From positions 124,001 through 188,000 of the forward strand of contig JAFDVQ010000014.1 of assembly GCA_018268915.1 (NCBI GenBank): a stretch of DNA of 64,000 nt, read 5' to 3'. Position numbers and translations under genes: made by a program. This stretch comes from Acidobacteriota bacterium (GTDB lineage: Bacteria; Acidobacteriota; Terriglobia; Terriglobales; Acidobacteriaceae). Below the pieces are notes generated by a model. It had not been told where the DNA came from, ran no database searches, and saw nothing but the letters and a program-made list of their open reading frames with translations. Below, piece after piece: positions 50,046-58,221 of this stretch (the stretch's first letter is position 1; the number at the start of each line of letters is the position of its first letter).

Positions 50046-50337
50046 GTCGCGACTCTGCGGGAACCCGGCGTTTGCGGTGGCTGGCACCAACCACGGCCAG
50101 ACCATTCGTGGAAGGCGCAGACGCCGGGAACTGCGGGAAAGGCAAGTTCTGGACGCACTGGTTTGCAGTTTGGCTAGGAACCTGTTGCGGCAAGTGCGGT
50201 CCTGTTATCCACCCGGCAAATGAGTTTGGCTTTGGCGCGTCGGAGTTGTGCAGCGCGATCTGTTCCTACAGGAGACGAAAGGAACTGGCTGAATGTTCGA
50301 AAGCAGCCGCAATGGATTTCATCGGAAAGGAATTGTC

Positions 50338-50541
50338 ATGGCAAAGAATACGAAGTTGGAAGTGGAAGTTTCAGAAGCATCACTCGCCAGCGATCCGGCG
50401 GATGAGCAACGGGCGCAGATCAGGCAGCGCGCTTATGACTTGTACGTCGCTCGTGGACAGGAAGACGGTCACGACCTGGAGGACTGGGTACAGGCAGAAG
50501 CGGAAATCAGCGCGGACAAGGCGCCCGCAACGAAGGCATAA
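50338..50541 (+). CDS. DUF2934-domain protein
   Basis: 67 aa from ATG 50338 (SD AAAGGAA). The core QIRQRAYDLYVARGQEDGHD with LEDWVQAEAEI is diagnostic of the small DUF2934 family (IR.RAY.IY..RG...G....DW..AE.EL). Highly charged and soluble, function unknown. 123 nt before the phosphofructokinase gene in the same direction. Confidence 0.85.
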   Translation: MAKNTKLEVEVSEASLASDPADEQRAQIRQRAYDLYVARGQEDGHDLEDWVQAEAEISADKAPATKA

Positions 50542-50664
50542 ATCAAGGGGTGAACTTGTGTGACAGCGGCGCGCGAGCTGATCGCATGCCAGGAAGGAAT
50601 TGTGCTTCGTGTCTTCAGACCCCGGGGCAGCGCTGAGGACCAGATTCGGCCAACTGAGATCGTT

Positions 50665-51645
50665 ATGAGCGCGATAAAACGAATTGCTGTTTTGACCTCC
50701 GGCGGGGATGCCCCTGGAATGAACGCGGCCATCCGCGCGGTTGCACGCTGCGCTCTGGCGCAAGGCTGGGATGTTCTCGGTGTGCGGCATGGCTATGCAG
50801 GGCTGATCGCAGACGAAGTGGAGTCCCTCACCGGCCGCTCAGTCAGTAACATTGTGCAGCGCGGCGGCACCATGCTCGGCAGCGCGCGATGTCCGGAGTT
50901 CGAGGCGGAGGTTACCCGTCGCCAGGCGCTCCGAGGCCTCGAACAAAATCATGTGGACGGGCTGGTTGTGATTGGCGGCAACGGATCGCAGACCGGTGCG
51001 TTGGCCCTGGCCGAGATGGGCCTGCCGGTAGTAGGAGTGGCTTCGACCATTGACAACGATCTCGCCGGCAGCGAGATCACAATCGGTGTCGATACGGCGC
51101 TGAACATTGCGCTCGAAGCGATCGACCGCCTCAAGACTACGGCGTCCTCACATCAGCGCGCATTTCTGGTGGAGGTGATGGGCCGCAAGTGCGGCTATCT
51201 GGCATTAATGGCGGGGCTTGCCGGAGGCGCAGAGATCGTCGTGATTCCGGAAAGAGAGACGTCGCCGGTGGAAGTGGCCACGCAACTGCGCGCGGCATAC
51301 GAGCGGGGGAAGAGGCATGCGCTGGCTGTGGTCGCGGAAGGTGCGCTTTACAATGCCGGAAAACTCGATACATGGTTCCGCGAACATTCCGAGGATATCG
51401 GCTTCGACCTGCGCACCACCACGCTGGGACATGTGCAGCGGGGAGGCACGCCAACCGCCTTCGACCGGTTGCTGGCTACTCGCCTCGGGGCAGGAGCTGT
51501 GGCGGCCTTGACGCGTGGGGAACAAGGGGTTCTTGTGGGGCTCAATGAAGGGAAGGTTACTACAACGCCGTTGGCCGAGGTGGTTGGCGTCCCGAAGGCC
51601 ATCGATCCGGAGTTGTTCCGGCTGGCTTCTGTTCTGGAACGGTGA
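50665..51645 (+). CDS. pfkA: 6-phosphofructokinase
   Basis: 326 aa from ATG 50665, the size of bacterial PfkA; a longer frame upstream (50560) has no PFK similarity. Phosphorylates fructose-6-phosphate in glycolysis. Motifs: TSGGDAPGMNAAIRA at the N-terminus, STIDNDL with catalytic Asp (res 128-134), EVMGRKCGYLAL, GHVQRGGTPTAFDR. The ATP/PPi-discriminating GGDGS motif reads GGNGS (res 104-108), an Asp-to-Asn change. Gly follows where ATP-using enzymes have it, so ATP is still the likely donor. Starts the sugar-metabolism cluster with GlgP and GlgX. Confidence 0.92.
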   Translation: MSAIKRIAVLTSGGDAPGMNAAIRAVARCALAQGWDVLGVRHGYAGLIADEVESLTGRSVSNIVQRGGTMLGSARCPEFEAEVTRRQALRGLEQNHVDGLVVIGGNGSQTGALALAEMGLPVVGVASTIDNDLAGSEITIGVDTALNIALEAIDRLKTTASSHQRAFLVEVMGRKCGYLALMAGLAGGAEIVVIPERETSPVEVATQLRAAYERGKRHALAVVAEGALYNAGKLDTWFREHSEDIGFDLRTTTLGHVQRGGTPTAFDRLLATRLGAGAVAALTRGEQGVLVGLNEGKVTTTPLAEVVGVPKAIDPELFRLASVLER

Positions 51646-51678
51646 TTGGCAGGTTCATTTAGGTAAGAGAGGTTCGGT

Positions 51679-53514
51679 ATGAGCAGCATTCAAAAAGATC
51701 CTGTTTGCGGCATGGTGGTATCGCCCGACACAAGTCTGACCGTCACTTACGAGGGGCAAACGATTGGCTTCTGCTCCGAATATTGCCAAGATCGGTTTCA
51801 GCAGAACCCGAAACGTTATTTCGCCACTTCCAATTACAAAGACGATGACGCGAAGGAAGGCCGGCGGATCGCCTATTTCACAATGGAAGTGGCCCTCGAT
51901 CGTGACATTCCAACCTACTCTGGCGGGCTCGGCGTCTTGGCAGGGGACATGCTCCGGGCCTGCGCGGATCTCCATGTACCGGCGGTCGGAGTCAGCATGT
52001 TGTGGCGCAAAGGATATTTCGAACAGGTCCTGGATTCGGACGGGCGGCAACGGGAGCTACCCGTCAACTTCGAACCGAGGCTGCCGCTGCGACCTCTGGC
52101 CCCGCATGTGGAGGTGTCGATTGAAGACCGCACAGTGAATGTTCGTGCCTGGCAGTACGATCTTGGAGATGCAGACTTCAAGCTTCCTGTCATTCTGCTG
52201 GACACCGATGTAGAGCCGAACAGCGAATATGACCGCAGCCTTACGGATCACCTCTACGGCGGCGACCCGCATTACCGGCTGGCGCAGGAAACGATCCTTG
52301 GCATCGGAGGCGTGAGGATGCTTCAGGCGCTGGGCTATTGCGGAATCCAGCGCTTCCACATGAACGAAGGTCACGCCAGCCTGCTGGTTCTGGAACTTCT
52401 GAATTGGCAGGGAGGAGCAGAGCCGGCCGATTGGGACTTCGAAGCTGTGCGGCAACGTTGCATCTTCACGACCCACACTCCTGTACCCGCCGGCCATGAT
52501 CAGTTTGACTGGAAGTCTGTGGAAAGCATTGCCGGACTTCCGGTATCGGCGGACGTGCTCCGAATGTTGGGAGGGAAGGAGAAGCTCAATATGACACTGC
52601 TCGGGCTGAACCTGAGCCGGTATGTGAATGGCGTCGCCCAGCGGCACGAGGAGGTGTCGCGCGAAATGTTTCCCGGCTATCCCATCCACCACATCACCAA
52701 CGGTGTGCATTCCGCCACCTGGACCTGCGAGAGCTTCCAGCGACTCTACGACGAATACATACCTGACTGGCGTAGAGATCCGGCCATGCTCAGAAAGGCG
52801 CTGAACATTCCAAACCAGGAAATCGCAGCCGCGCACTCGGATGCAAAGGCCAGAATGTTTGCTCTCGTGAAGGAGAAAACGGGCCTCGCCCTCTCCGACA
52901 ATGCGCTGACAATTGGATTCGCTCGCAGAGCGACGGCATACAAGCGTGCAGGCCTGGTGTTCTCCGATCCGGCGCGTCTCGTTCAAATCGCAAAGACCGC
53001 CGGACCGTTGCAGTTTGTTTTTGCTGGAAAGGCACATCCGCAGGACGAGGGAGGCAAGCGGGAAATCGAATACATCATCGCGATCGCGCGCGAGATCGGA
53101 CAGGACGTTCCGGTTGTGTACCTCGAGAACTACGACATGGCGATGGCAAAGCTGCTGGTATCCGGCTCAGATCTGTGGCTCAATACTCCGCAACGGCCCA
53201 TGGAGGCTTCGGGGACTTCGGGCATGAAAGCCGCGCACAACGGAGTGCCCAGTTTCAGTACTCTGGACGGCTGGTGGATAGAAGGCCACATTGAAGGCGT
53301 GACCGGCTGGTCGATCGGCTCCTCCACATCATCGGAACCTGAGGGAGATGCCAAAGATCTGCTGAACAAACTCGAGGCGGTCATTCTGCCGGCGTTTCAC
53401 CACAACCGTGACCACTGGATGGATGTCATGCGCCATTCAATCGCACTGAACGCTTCATACTTCAATACGCACCGCATGGTGCAGCAATACGTCACCAACG
53501 CCTATCTCGGATGA
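51679..53514 (+). CDS. glgP: Alpha-glucan phosphorylase with N-terminal YHS metal-binding domain
   Basis: 611 aa. Res 7-48 form a YHS domain: DPVCGM, then IGFCSEYCQDRF, as in metal-handling proteins. From ~res 60 an alpha-glucan phosphorylase follows: AYFTMEVALDRDIPTYSGGL, LGYCGIQRFHMNEGHASLLV, TVGFARRATAYKRA-type motif (TIGFARRATAYKRA) and ASGTSGMKAAHNGVPSFSTL with the PLP lysine. Releases glucose-1-phosphate from glycogen. Shorter form than E. coli GlgP. The fusion suggests metal or redox control of glycogen breakdown (inference). 33 nt after pfkA. Confidence 0.88.
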   Translation: MSSIQKDPVCGMVVSPDTSLTVTYEGQTIGFCSEYCQDRFQQNPKRYFATSNYKDDDAKEGRRIAYFTMEVALDRDIPTYSGGLGVLAGDMLRACADLHVPAVGVSMLWRKGYFEQVLDSDGRQRELPVNFEPRLPLRPLAPHVEVSIEDRTVNVRAWQYDLGDADFKLPVILLDTDVEPNSEYDRSLTDHLYGGDPHYRLAQETILGIGGVRMLQALGYCGIQRFHMNEGHASLLVLELLNWQGGAEPADWDFEAVRQRCIFTTHTPVPAGHDQFDWKSVESIAGLPVSADVLRMLGGKEKLNMTLLGLNLSRYVNGVAQRHEEVSREMFPGYPIHHITNGVHSATWTCESFQRLYDEYIPDWRRDPAMLRKALNIPNQEIAAAHSDAKARMFALVKEKTGLALSDNALTIGFARRATAYKRAGLVFSDPARLVQIAKTAGPLQFVFAGKAHPQDEGGKREIEYIIAIAREIGQDVPVVYLENYDMAMAKLLVSGSDLWLNTPQRPMEASGTSGMKAAHNGVPSFSTLDGWWIEGHIEGVTGWSIGSSTSSEPEGDAKDLLNKLEAVILPAFHHNRDHWMDVMRHSIALNASYFNTHRMVQQYVTNAYLG

Positions 53515-53555
53515 GCAATCCCGGATCGCATCGAAATGACGAAGGGAGCGAAATT

Positions 53556-53876
53556 ATGAACCATCGAATCGGAAAATTAGCATTTCTGTGCTATCCGCCG
53601 CCCTTGCGACGCCTGTTTTTGCATAGAGTGGCGCGGACACCCACAAGGCCAAGTGCGCCACATGTCACGGCGTGGACGGCCTTGCGGCCACTACGGTGGG
53701 GAAAAGCCATGAAAGTGCCATCCATCAAGGCGTCGTAAATCGTGAAGGCACCGGACGCCGAGCTCATCGCTGCCACAAAAAACGGCAAGGGTAAGATGCC
53801 CGCATACGACGGTAAGCTGACCGACGCTCAAATCAAGGAAACGATCGCATATATCCGCACGCTTCAGAAGAAATAG
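53556..53876 (+). pseudogene. Decayed c-type cytochrome gene
   Basis: Three frames together spell a small cytochrome c: a signal (VLSAALATPVFA), HKAKCATCHGVDGLAATTVG with the haem motif CATCH, AMKVPSIKA, VKAPDAELIAATKNGKGKMP with the Met ligand region, and AYDGKLTDAQIKETIAYIRT. It is broken by at least two frameshifts (near 53585 and 53700) and two stops (TAG after the signal; TAA in the middle). So it is non-functional unless the sequence is wrong in several places. Confidence 0.75.
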
Positions 53877-53999
53877 TGCGACTCGCAAGAACGTTCCGTC
53901 AGCGTCCGGTCAAGCACGTTGAAAACAACTCTGGCTTCGGGCATGTCCCGGCCAAGCGGCTATTTGATCCTTTGCCCCGACGGCCATTGAAAGGTATCC

Positions 54000-56045
54000 A
54001 TGCACGATTGGTTCGCGTCTGAAGGATCTCCATTGCCTCTGGGTGTAACGTGGATCGAAGATGAGGCCGCATACAACTTCGCGTTGTATTCAAAACACGC
54101 GACTGCGGTCACACTGCTCCTCTACTCTGAGATTGACATGTCGGCGCCAACCTACGAACACCGACTCGATCCTCTCATTAACAAGTCGGGCCGCATCTGG
54201 CACTGCAGGCTTCGAAGAAGCGCGATCCCCGACGCCCGGTACTACGCCTATCAGGTTGCCGGCCCCAAGGCACTAGAGGAGGGGCATCGCTTTGACCCGC
54301 GTAAGATCCTGCTCGATCCCTACGCGCGCTGTGTGTGCTTCCCGAGCCGGTTCAGCCGTGCAACAGCATCCGTGCCCGGCTCCAATGCGGGCAGGGCCCC
54401 GCTTGGGCTCATCGCGAGCAGGCCACGCAGCGAATGGACAGAGGACCGAACCCACGCGCACACCTCCGACCTCGTTATCTACGAGCTGCATGTGCGCGGT
54501 TTCACCAAAAGGGAAAACTCGGGGGTCACGCCCCCTCACCGCGGCACCTTCCTTGGAGTAGTCGAAAAAATTCCTTACCTGAAGGAACTGGGCATCACGG
54601 CAGTGGAACTGCTTCCGGTTATGCAGCAGGATCCACAGGAAGGAAGCTACTGGGGCTACATGCCCTTGAACTTCTTTTCCCCACACCATCAATATGCCAG
54701 CGCCGGCAAGCCGTTCGACGCGCTGAGCGAATTCCGCATGATGGTGGGCGCCCTGCATGAGGCCGGAATTGAAGTCTTGCTTGATGTGGTGTACAACCAC
54801 ACCGCTGAAGGGAATGCGGACGGACCAACATACAGCTATCGGGGAATCGACAACACAACATACTACCTCCTCGAACCGGATCGCCGCCGCTATCGCAACG
54901 ACAGCGGCACGGGCAATACGCTTAACTGCGCTAACCCGTACGTGCGCAAGATGATTGTCGACAGCATGCGATTCTGGCGGGAAGAAATGAGTGTGGATGG
55001 ATTTCGTTTCGATCTGGCCTCCATCTTTACGCGAAACGAGGATGGGGCGATCAACCTTTCAGACCCGCCGGTCATCGCGGAAATTGGAGCAAGCCGGGAA
55101 CTTGAGAATCTTAGGTTAATTGCCGAAGCGTGGGACCCTGCTACTTACCAGCTTGGACGCAGTTTCCCGGGAATTTCGTGGCAGCAATGGAACGGTCAAT
55201 TCCGCGACGACGTGCGCGCGTTTATCCGGGGGGACGCTGGAATGGTCCCAAAGCTGATGTCTCGCCTCTACGGAAGCTGCGATCTCTTTCCAGACGACTT
55301 GACAAATGCCTACCGCCCGTACCAGAGCGTGAATTTCGTTACCTGTCATGATGGTTTTAGCCTCTATGATCTCGTTTCCTACGATCGGAAGCACAATGCG
55401 GCCAACGGTCACGGCAACACTGACGGAACCGATCGCAACTTGAGCTGGAACTGCGGCTGGGAAGGCGATGAGGGGGTCCCGGACTCTGTGCTCGATCTGC
55501 GCAAACAGCAGGTGAAGAACTTTTTTACGCTGCTCCTTTTGTCGAATGGTACGCCAATGTTCTGCGCTGGGGACGAATTCATGAATACCCAGAAGGGCAA
55601 CAACAATCCCTACAATCAGGACAACGCGGTCACATGGCTGAATTGGGATCTCCTGAAGCAAAATCAGGGCGTGTTTCGATTTGTTAGAGATATGATCGCC
55701 TTCCGCAAGGCACACCCTTCCATCTCACGCAGCCGATATTGGCGCGATGACGTCCGCTGGTATGGAACGACAGGAAAACCCGATCTTTCGCGCGATTCAC
55801 GCTGTGTGGCATTTTTTCTGGCGGGTGCAGCTCTCAACGACTCTGACATCTATGTGATGATCAATGGATCTTCGAGATCAGTCGAGTTTGTCGTTCAGGA
55901 CAGCGGGCGCGCCGAATGGCGCCGCGTGATTGACACCAGCCTGGCGACTCCGGACGATTTTTGTGATCCCGGCTCCGAGGCTAATTCAATCAACGCCAAT
56001 TACGTTCTGAATCCTCGTTCGACCGTCGTTCTGCTTCGTAAATAA
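54000..56045 (+). CDS. glgX: Glycogen debranching enzyme (GlgX-type, GH13)
   Basis: 681 aa. N-terminal CBM48-like domain (SPLPLGVTWIEDEAAYNFAL), then a GH13 barrel with DVVYNHTAEGN, GFRFDLAS (nucleophile Asp), LIAEAWD (acid/base Glu) and FVTCHDGFSLYDLVSYD. Followed by a C-terminal beta domain ending RSTVVLLRK. Hydrolyses alpha-1,6 branches left after phosphorylase. With pfkA and glgP it makes a glycogen-to-glycolysis cluster interrupted by the decayed cytochrome gene. Confidence 0.93.
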   Translation: MHDWFASEGSPLPLGVTWIEDEAAYNFALYSKHATAVTLLLYSEIDMSAPTYEHRLDPLINKSGRIWHCRLRRSAIPDARYYAYQVAGPKALEEGHRFDPRKILLDPYARCVCFPSRFSRATASVPGSNAGRAPLGLIASRPRSEWTEDRTHAHTSDLVIYELHVRGFTKRENSGVTPPHRGTFLGVVEKIPYLKELGITAVELLPVMQQDPQEGSYWGYMPLNFFSPHHQYASAGKPFDALSEFRMMVGALHEAGIEVLLDVVYNHTAEGNADGPTYSYRGIDNTTYYLLEPDRRRYRNDSGTGNTLNCANPYVRKMIVDSMRFWREEMSVDGFRFDLASIFTRNEDGAINLSDPPVIAEIGASRELENLRLIAEAWDPATYQLGRSFPGISWQQWNGQFRDDVRAFIRGDAGMVPKLMSRLYGSCDLFPDDLTNAYRPYQSVNFVTCHDGFSLYDLVSYDRKHNAANGHGNTDGTDRNLSWNCGWEGDEGVPDSVLDLRKQQVKNFFTLLLLSNGTPMFCAGDEFMNTQKGNNNPYNQDNAVTWLNWDLLKQNQGVFRFVRDMIAFRKAHPSISRSRYWRDDVRWYGTTGKPDLSRDSRCVAFFLAGAALNDSDIYVMINGSSRSVEFVVQDSGRAEWRRVIDTSLATPDDFCDPGSEANSINANYVLNPRSTVVLLRK

Positions 56046-56198
56046 TGGTAAGCCATTCTCAACCTGAGGCGACTCGCCGGCTCCGATCGATTATGCGCCC
56101 GCGCTTGTTGCATTTCAGGCCGACATGCTATACACGTAACAGGCCGAGTCGGCACTTCCCCAAGAGCGCATCCGAGCTGCCGTGGCCTTTACGCGAAA

Positions 56199-56642
56199 AT
56201 GTTTAAGAAATCCATGCTCGTCGCGGCCTTGTTCGCCATGGTGACTGTACAGGCGCTCGGCGTCAACTGCGACTTGCGCTGCGCTTTGATGGGTGATGCA
56301 TCGGGGGCGCACAACTGCAGCCAACGAGGACAGATTACAGCTGGACCTCACCATTCCGCCCACTGCCACGGAATGCCCACTCATGGTGGCGATGAACCGA
56401 GCGCCACTATGAGCGGGCACCAATGCGGAAACTCCATCTGCAAGTCCGGGCCGGTCGTGATCAACGAGAATTCGGCTCAGGGTGAAACCCTCTCGAAGGC
56501 CGCATCGGAAACACTGGCGGCAATATCGATACTTCCAGTCACAGCGACAGGTTGGACGCAATCCTCCGCTCATCGACACCGATGTGAACAAAGTGTGAAT
56601 ACCCCGCTCGACCTGCGTCCAGGTTCCTCTCTCCGTATCTAG
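56199..56642 (+). CDS. Small secreted Cys/His-rich protein heading the multicopper oxidase operon
   Basis: 147 aa. Signal peptide (KSMLVAALFAMVTVQALGVN), then CDLRCALMG, HNCSQ, HHSAHCHGMPTHGG, SGHQCGNSICKSG: six Cys with many His and Met in ~70 residues, a strong metal-binding composition. No family recognised. It occupies the position in front of the oxidase/CusC genes that the Cys-rich genes at 4593, 6446 and 23621 occupy in front of their efflux operons. Confidence 0.65.
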   Translation: MFKKSMLVAALFAMVTVQALGVNCDLRCALMGDASGAHNCSQRGQITAGPHHSAHCHGMPTHGGDEPSATMSGHQCGNSICKSGPVVINENSAQGETLSKAASETLAAISILPVTATGWTQSSAHRHRCEQSVNTPLDLRPGSSLRI

Positions 56643-56730
56643 TCTCCTCCCCTCGCGAATGCATCGCATGTGCAGCGCATCGCTGCCCTCGCTCCGTGCA
56701 CTTTTCTCCGATTTGCAGCCGAGGAGTCCT

Positions 56731-58221
56731 ATGAGCACACGTCGCACTTTCATTCAGAAGGTGTTCGGTTTTGGCGCCGGCACCCTAGCCGTTTCTAAAT
56801 TATCCGCACAACCGCCAGCCCGGCCCTCGGAGTCGAAGACCGGTTCGGCAAAACACCTAACCGGGCAGGGTTCGGTGAGTTTCAATATGCCGGTTGTCAC
56901 CACGGACATCGGCGATCTGCCGTTCACATTGGATGGCAAGACCAAGGTCTTTCATCTCATTGCAGAGGTTATCAAGCAAAAGATCAACCCCTTGAAGACT
57001 ATCGATGTCTGGGGTTTCAATGGCAGCGCGCCCGGACCAACCATTCAGGTGAATCAAGGAGACCATGTTCGCGTGGTCTTCGAGAACCGGTTGCCCGAAC
57101 CGACCTCTGTGCACTGGCACGGTTTTGAAGACACCATTCGAAACGATGGAATGCCTGGCATTAGCCAGCCACCGGTTAAGCCAGGCGGCCGCTTCGTTTA
57201 CGAATTCGACATCCACCAGGAAGGGACCTATTTCTATCACTCGCACATGGCCATGCAGGAAATGGCGGGCATGCTCGGCGGCTTCATCATGCATCCGAGA
57301 GAACCATACCGTCCGCATTGCAACAAGGATTTTCTGATCCATCTTCAGGAATATGCGGTCCTGCCGAACAACACGGTTCCGAACACCATGAATATGGAGT
57401 TCAATTGGCTGCTATTCAACGGCAAAGCTGGTCCGGCAACAACTCCACTCATCGTCCGGCTCGGTGATCGGGTCCGCATTCGTTTTGTGAACCTTGGCAT
57501 GGATCACCATCCAATGCACCTGCACGGACACACGTTCTACGTGACAGGCACGGAAGGAGGGCGCATTCCGGAATCCGCCTGGTGGCCGGGCAACACGGTT
57601 TTGGTCGGCGTGGCACAAGCCCGCAATGTGGAGTTTGTCGCTAACAATCCCGGCGACTGGATGATCCACTGCCATCTACCGCACCACATGATGAACCAAA
57701 TGTCCTCGAACGCCGGGAAGATGACCCGCACCGCGGGGATGCCGGCGGGTGGAGACATGAACACCGGCATGGGCATGCTGCAAGGTACCCCTGGCGTTCC
57801 CATGGGCGACGACTACGGCCCAACCCTAGGCCGAGGACTAGGCGGTGTGGGGAATGCTTCAGATACTGCAACCGCAAACGGCCCACTGTCAGAGGAGAAG
57901 GCCATGAACGCAATGCCAGGCATGCAGCATGACATGGGCAACATGCAGATGGAAGATATGCAGAGCGACATAGCCAGGAATGCGAATGACGTTCCCAACT
58001 TCCCACAAGACGTCTACATGGAGGGCCCAATGATGGCGATGGACGAGGCAGTTGATCGGCCAGAAAATTACGGCCTGAACCAGGGATGGAGCGGCTTCAT
58101 GCAGGGCATGATGACGTTCATTCGCGTACTGCCACCTGAGAAATACGACGAGGTTATCGCCCGAATGAAACAGGCAAACCGGGTGAACGATCCTTATGCC
58201 GCCATCCTGGAGCGTGCCTAA
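56731..58221 (+). CDS. Two-domain multicopper oxidase with Met-rich C-terminal region
   Basis: 496 aa from ATG 56731 (SD GAGGAG). Tat signal STRRTFIQKVFGFGAG. First cupredoxin: SVHWHGFEDT and YFYHSHMAMQ. Second: HHPMHLHGHTFYV and WMIHCHLPHHMMNQM with the type-1 His-Cys-His and Met. All four copper-ligand motifs lie in just two cupredoxin domains, shorter than three-domain CopA/CueO. The C-terminus is Met-rich (MNAMPGMQHDMGNMQMEDMQ). Likely oxidises Cu(I) in the periplasm. The stop overlaps the CusC-like gene by 1 nt. Confidence 0.88.
   Translation: MSTRRTFIQKVFGFGAGTLAVSKLSAQPPARPSESKTGSAKHLTGQGSVSFNMPVVTTDIGDLPFTLDGKTKVFHLIAEVIKQKINPLKTIDVWGFNGSAPGPTIQVNQGDHVRVVFENRLPEPTSVHWHGFEDTIRNDGMPGISQPPVKPGGRFVYEFDIHQEGTYFYHSHMAMQEMAGMLGGFIMHPREPYRPHCNKDFLIHLQEYAVLPNNTVPNTMNMEFNWLLFNGKAGPATTPLIVRLGDRVRIRFVNLGMDHHPMHLHGHTFYVTGTEGGRIPESAWWPGNTVLVGVAQARNVEFVANNPGDWMIHCHLPHHMMNQMSSNAGKMTRTAGMPAGGDMNTGMGMLQGTPGVPMGDDYGPTLGRGLGGVGNASDTATANGPLSEEKAMNAMPGMQHDMGNMQMEDMQSDIARNANDVPNFPQDVYMEGPMMAMDEAVDRPENYGLNQGWSGFMQGMMTFIRVLPPEKYDEVIARMKQANRVNDPYAAILERA

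Noticed and set aside
56106..56121. TGTTGCATTTCAGGCC, 13 of 16 match to the enhancer palindrome upstream of the gene at 56199
   Set aside because: No correctly spaced -24/-12 element follows before 56199 and there is no second copy.
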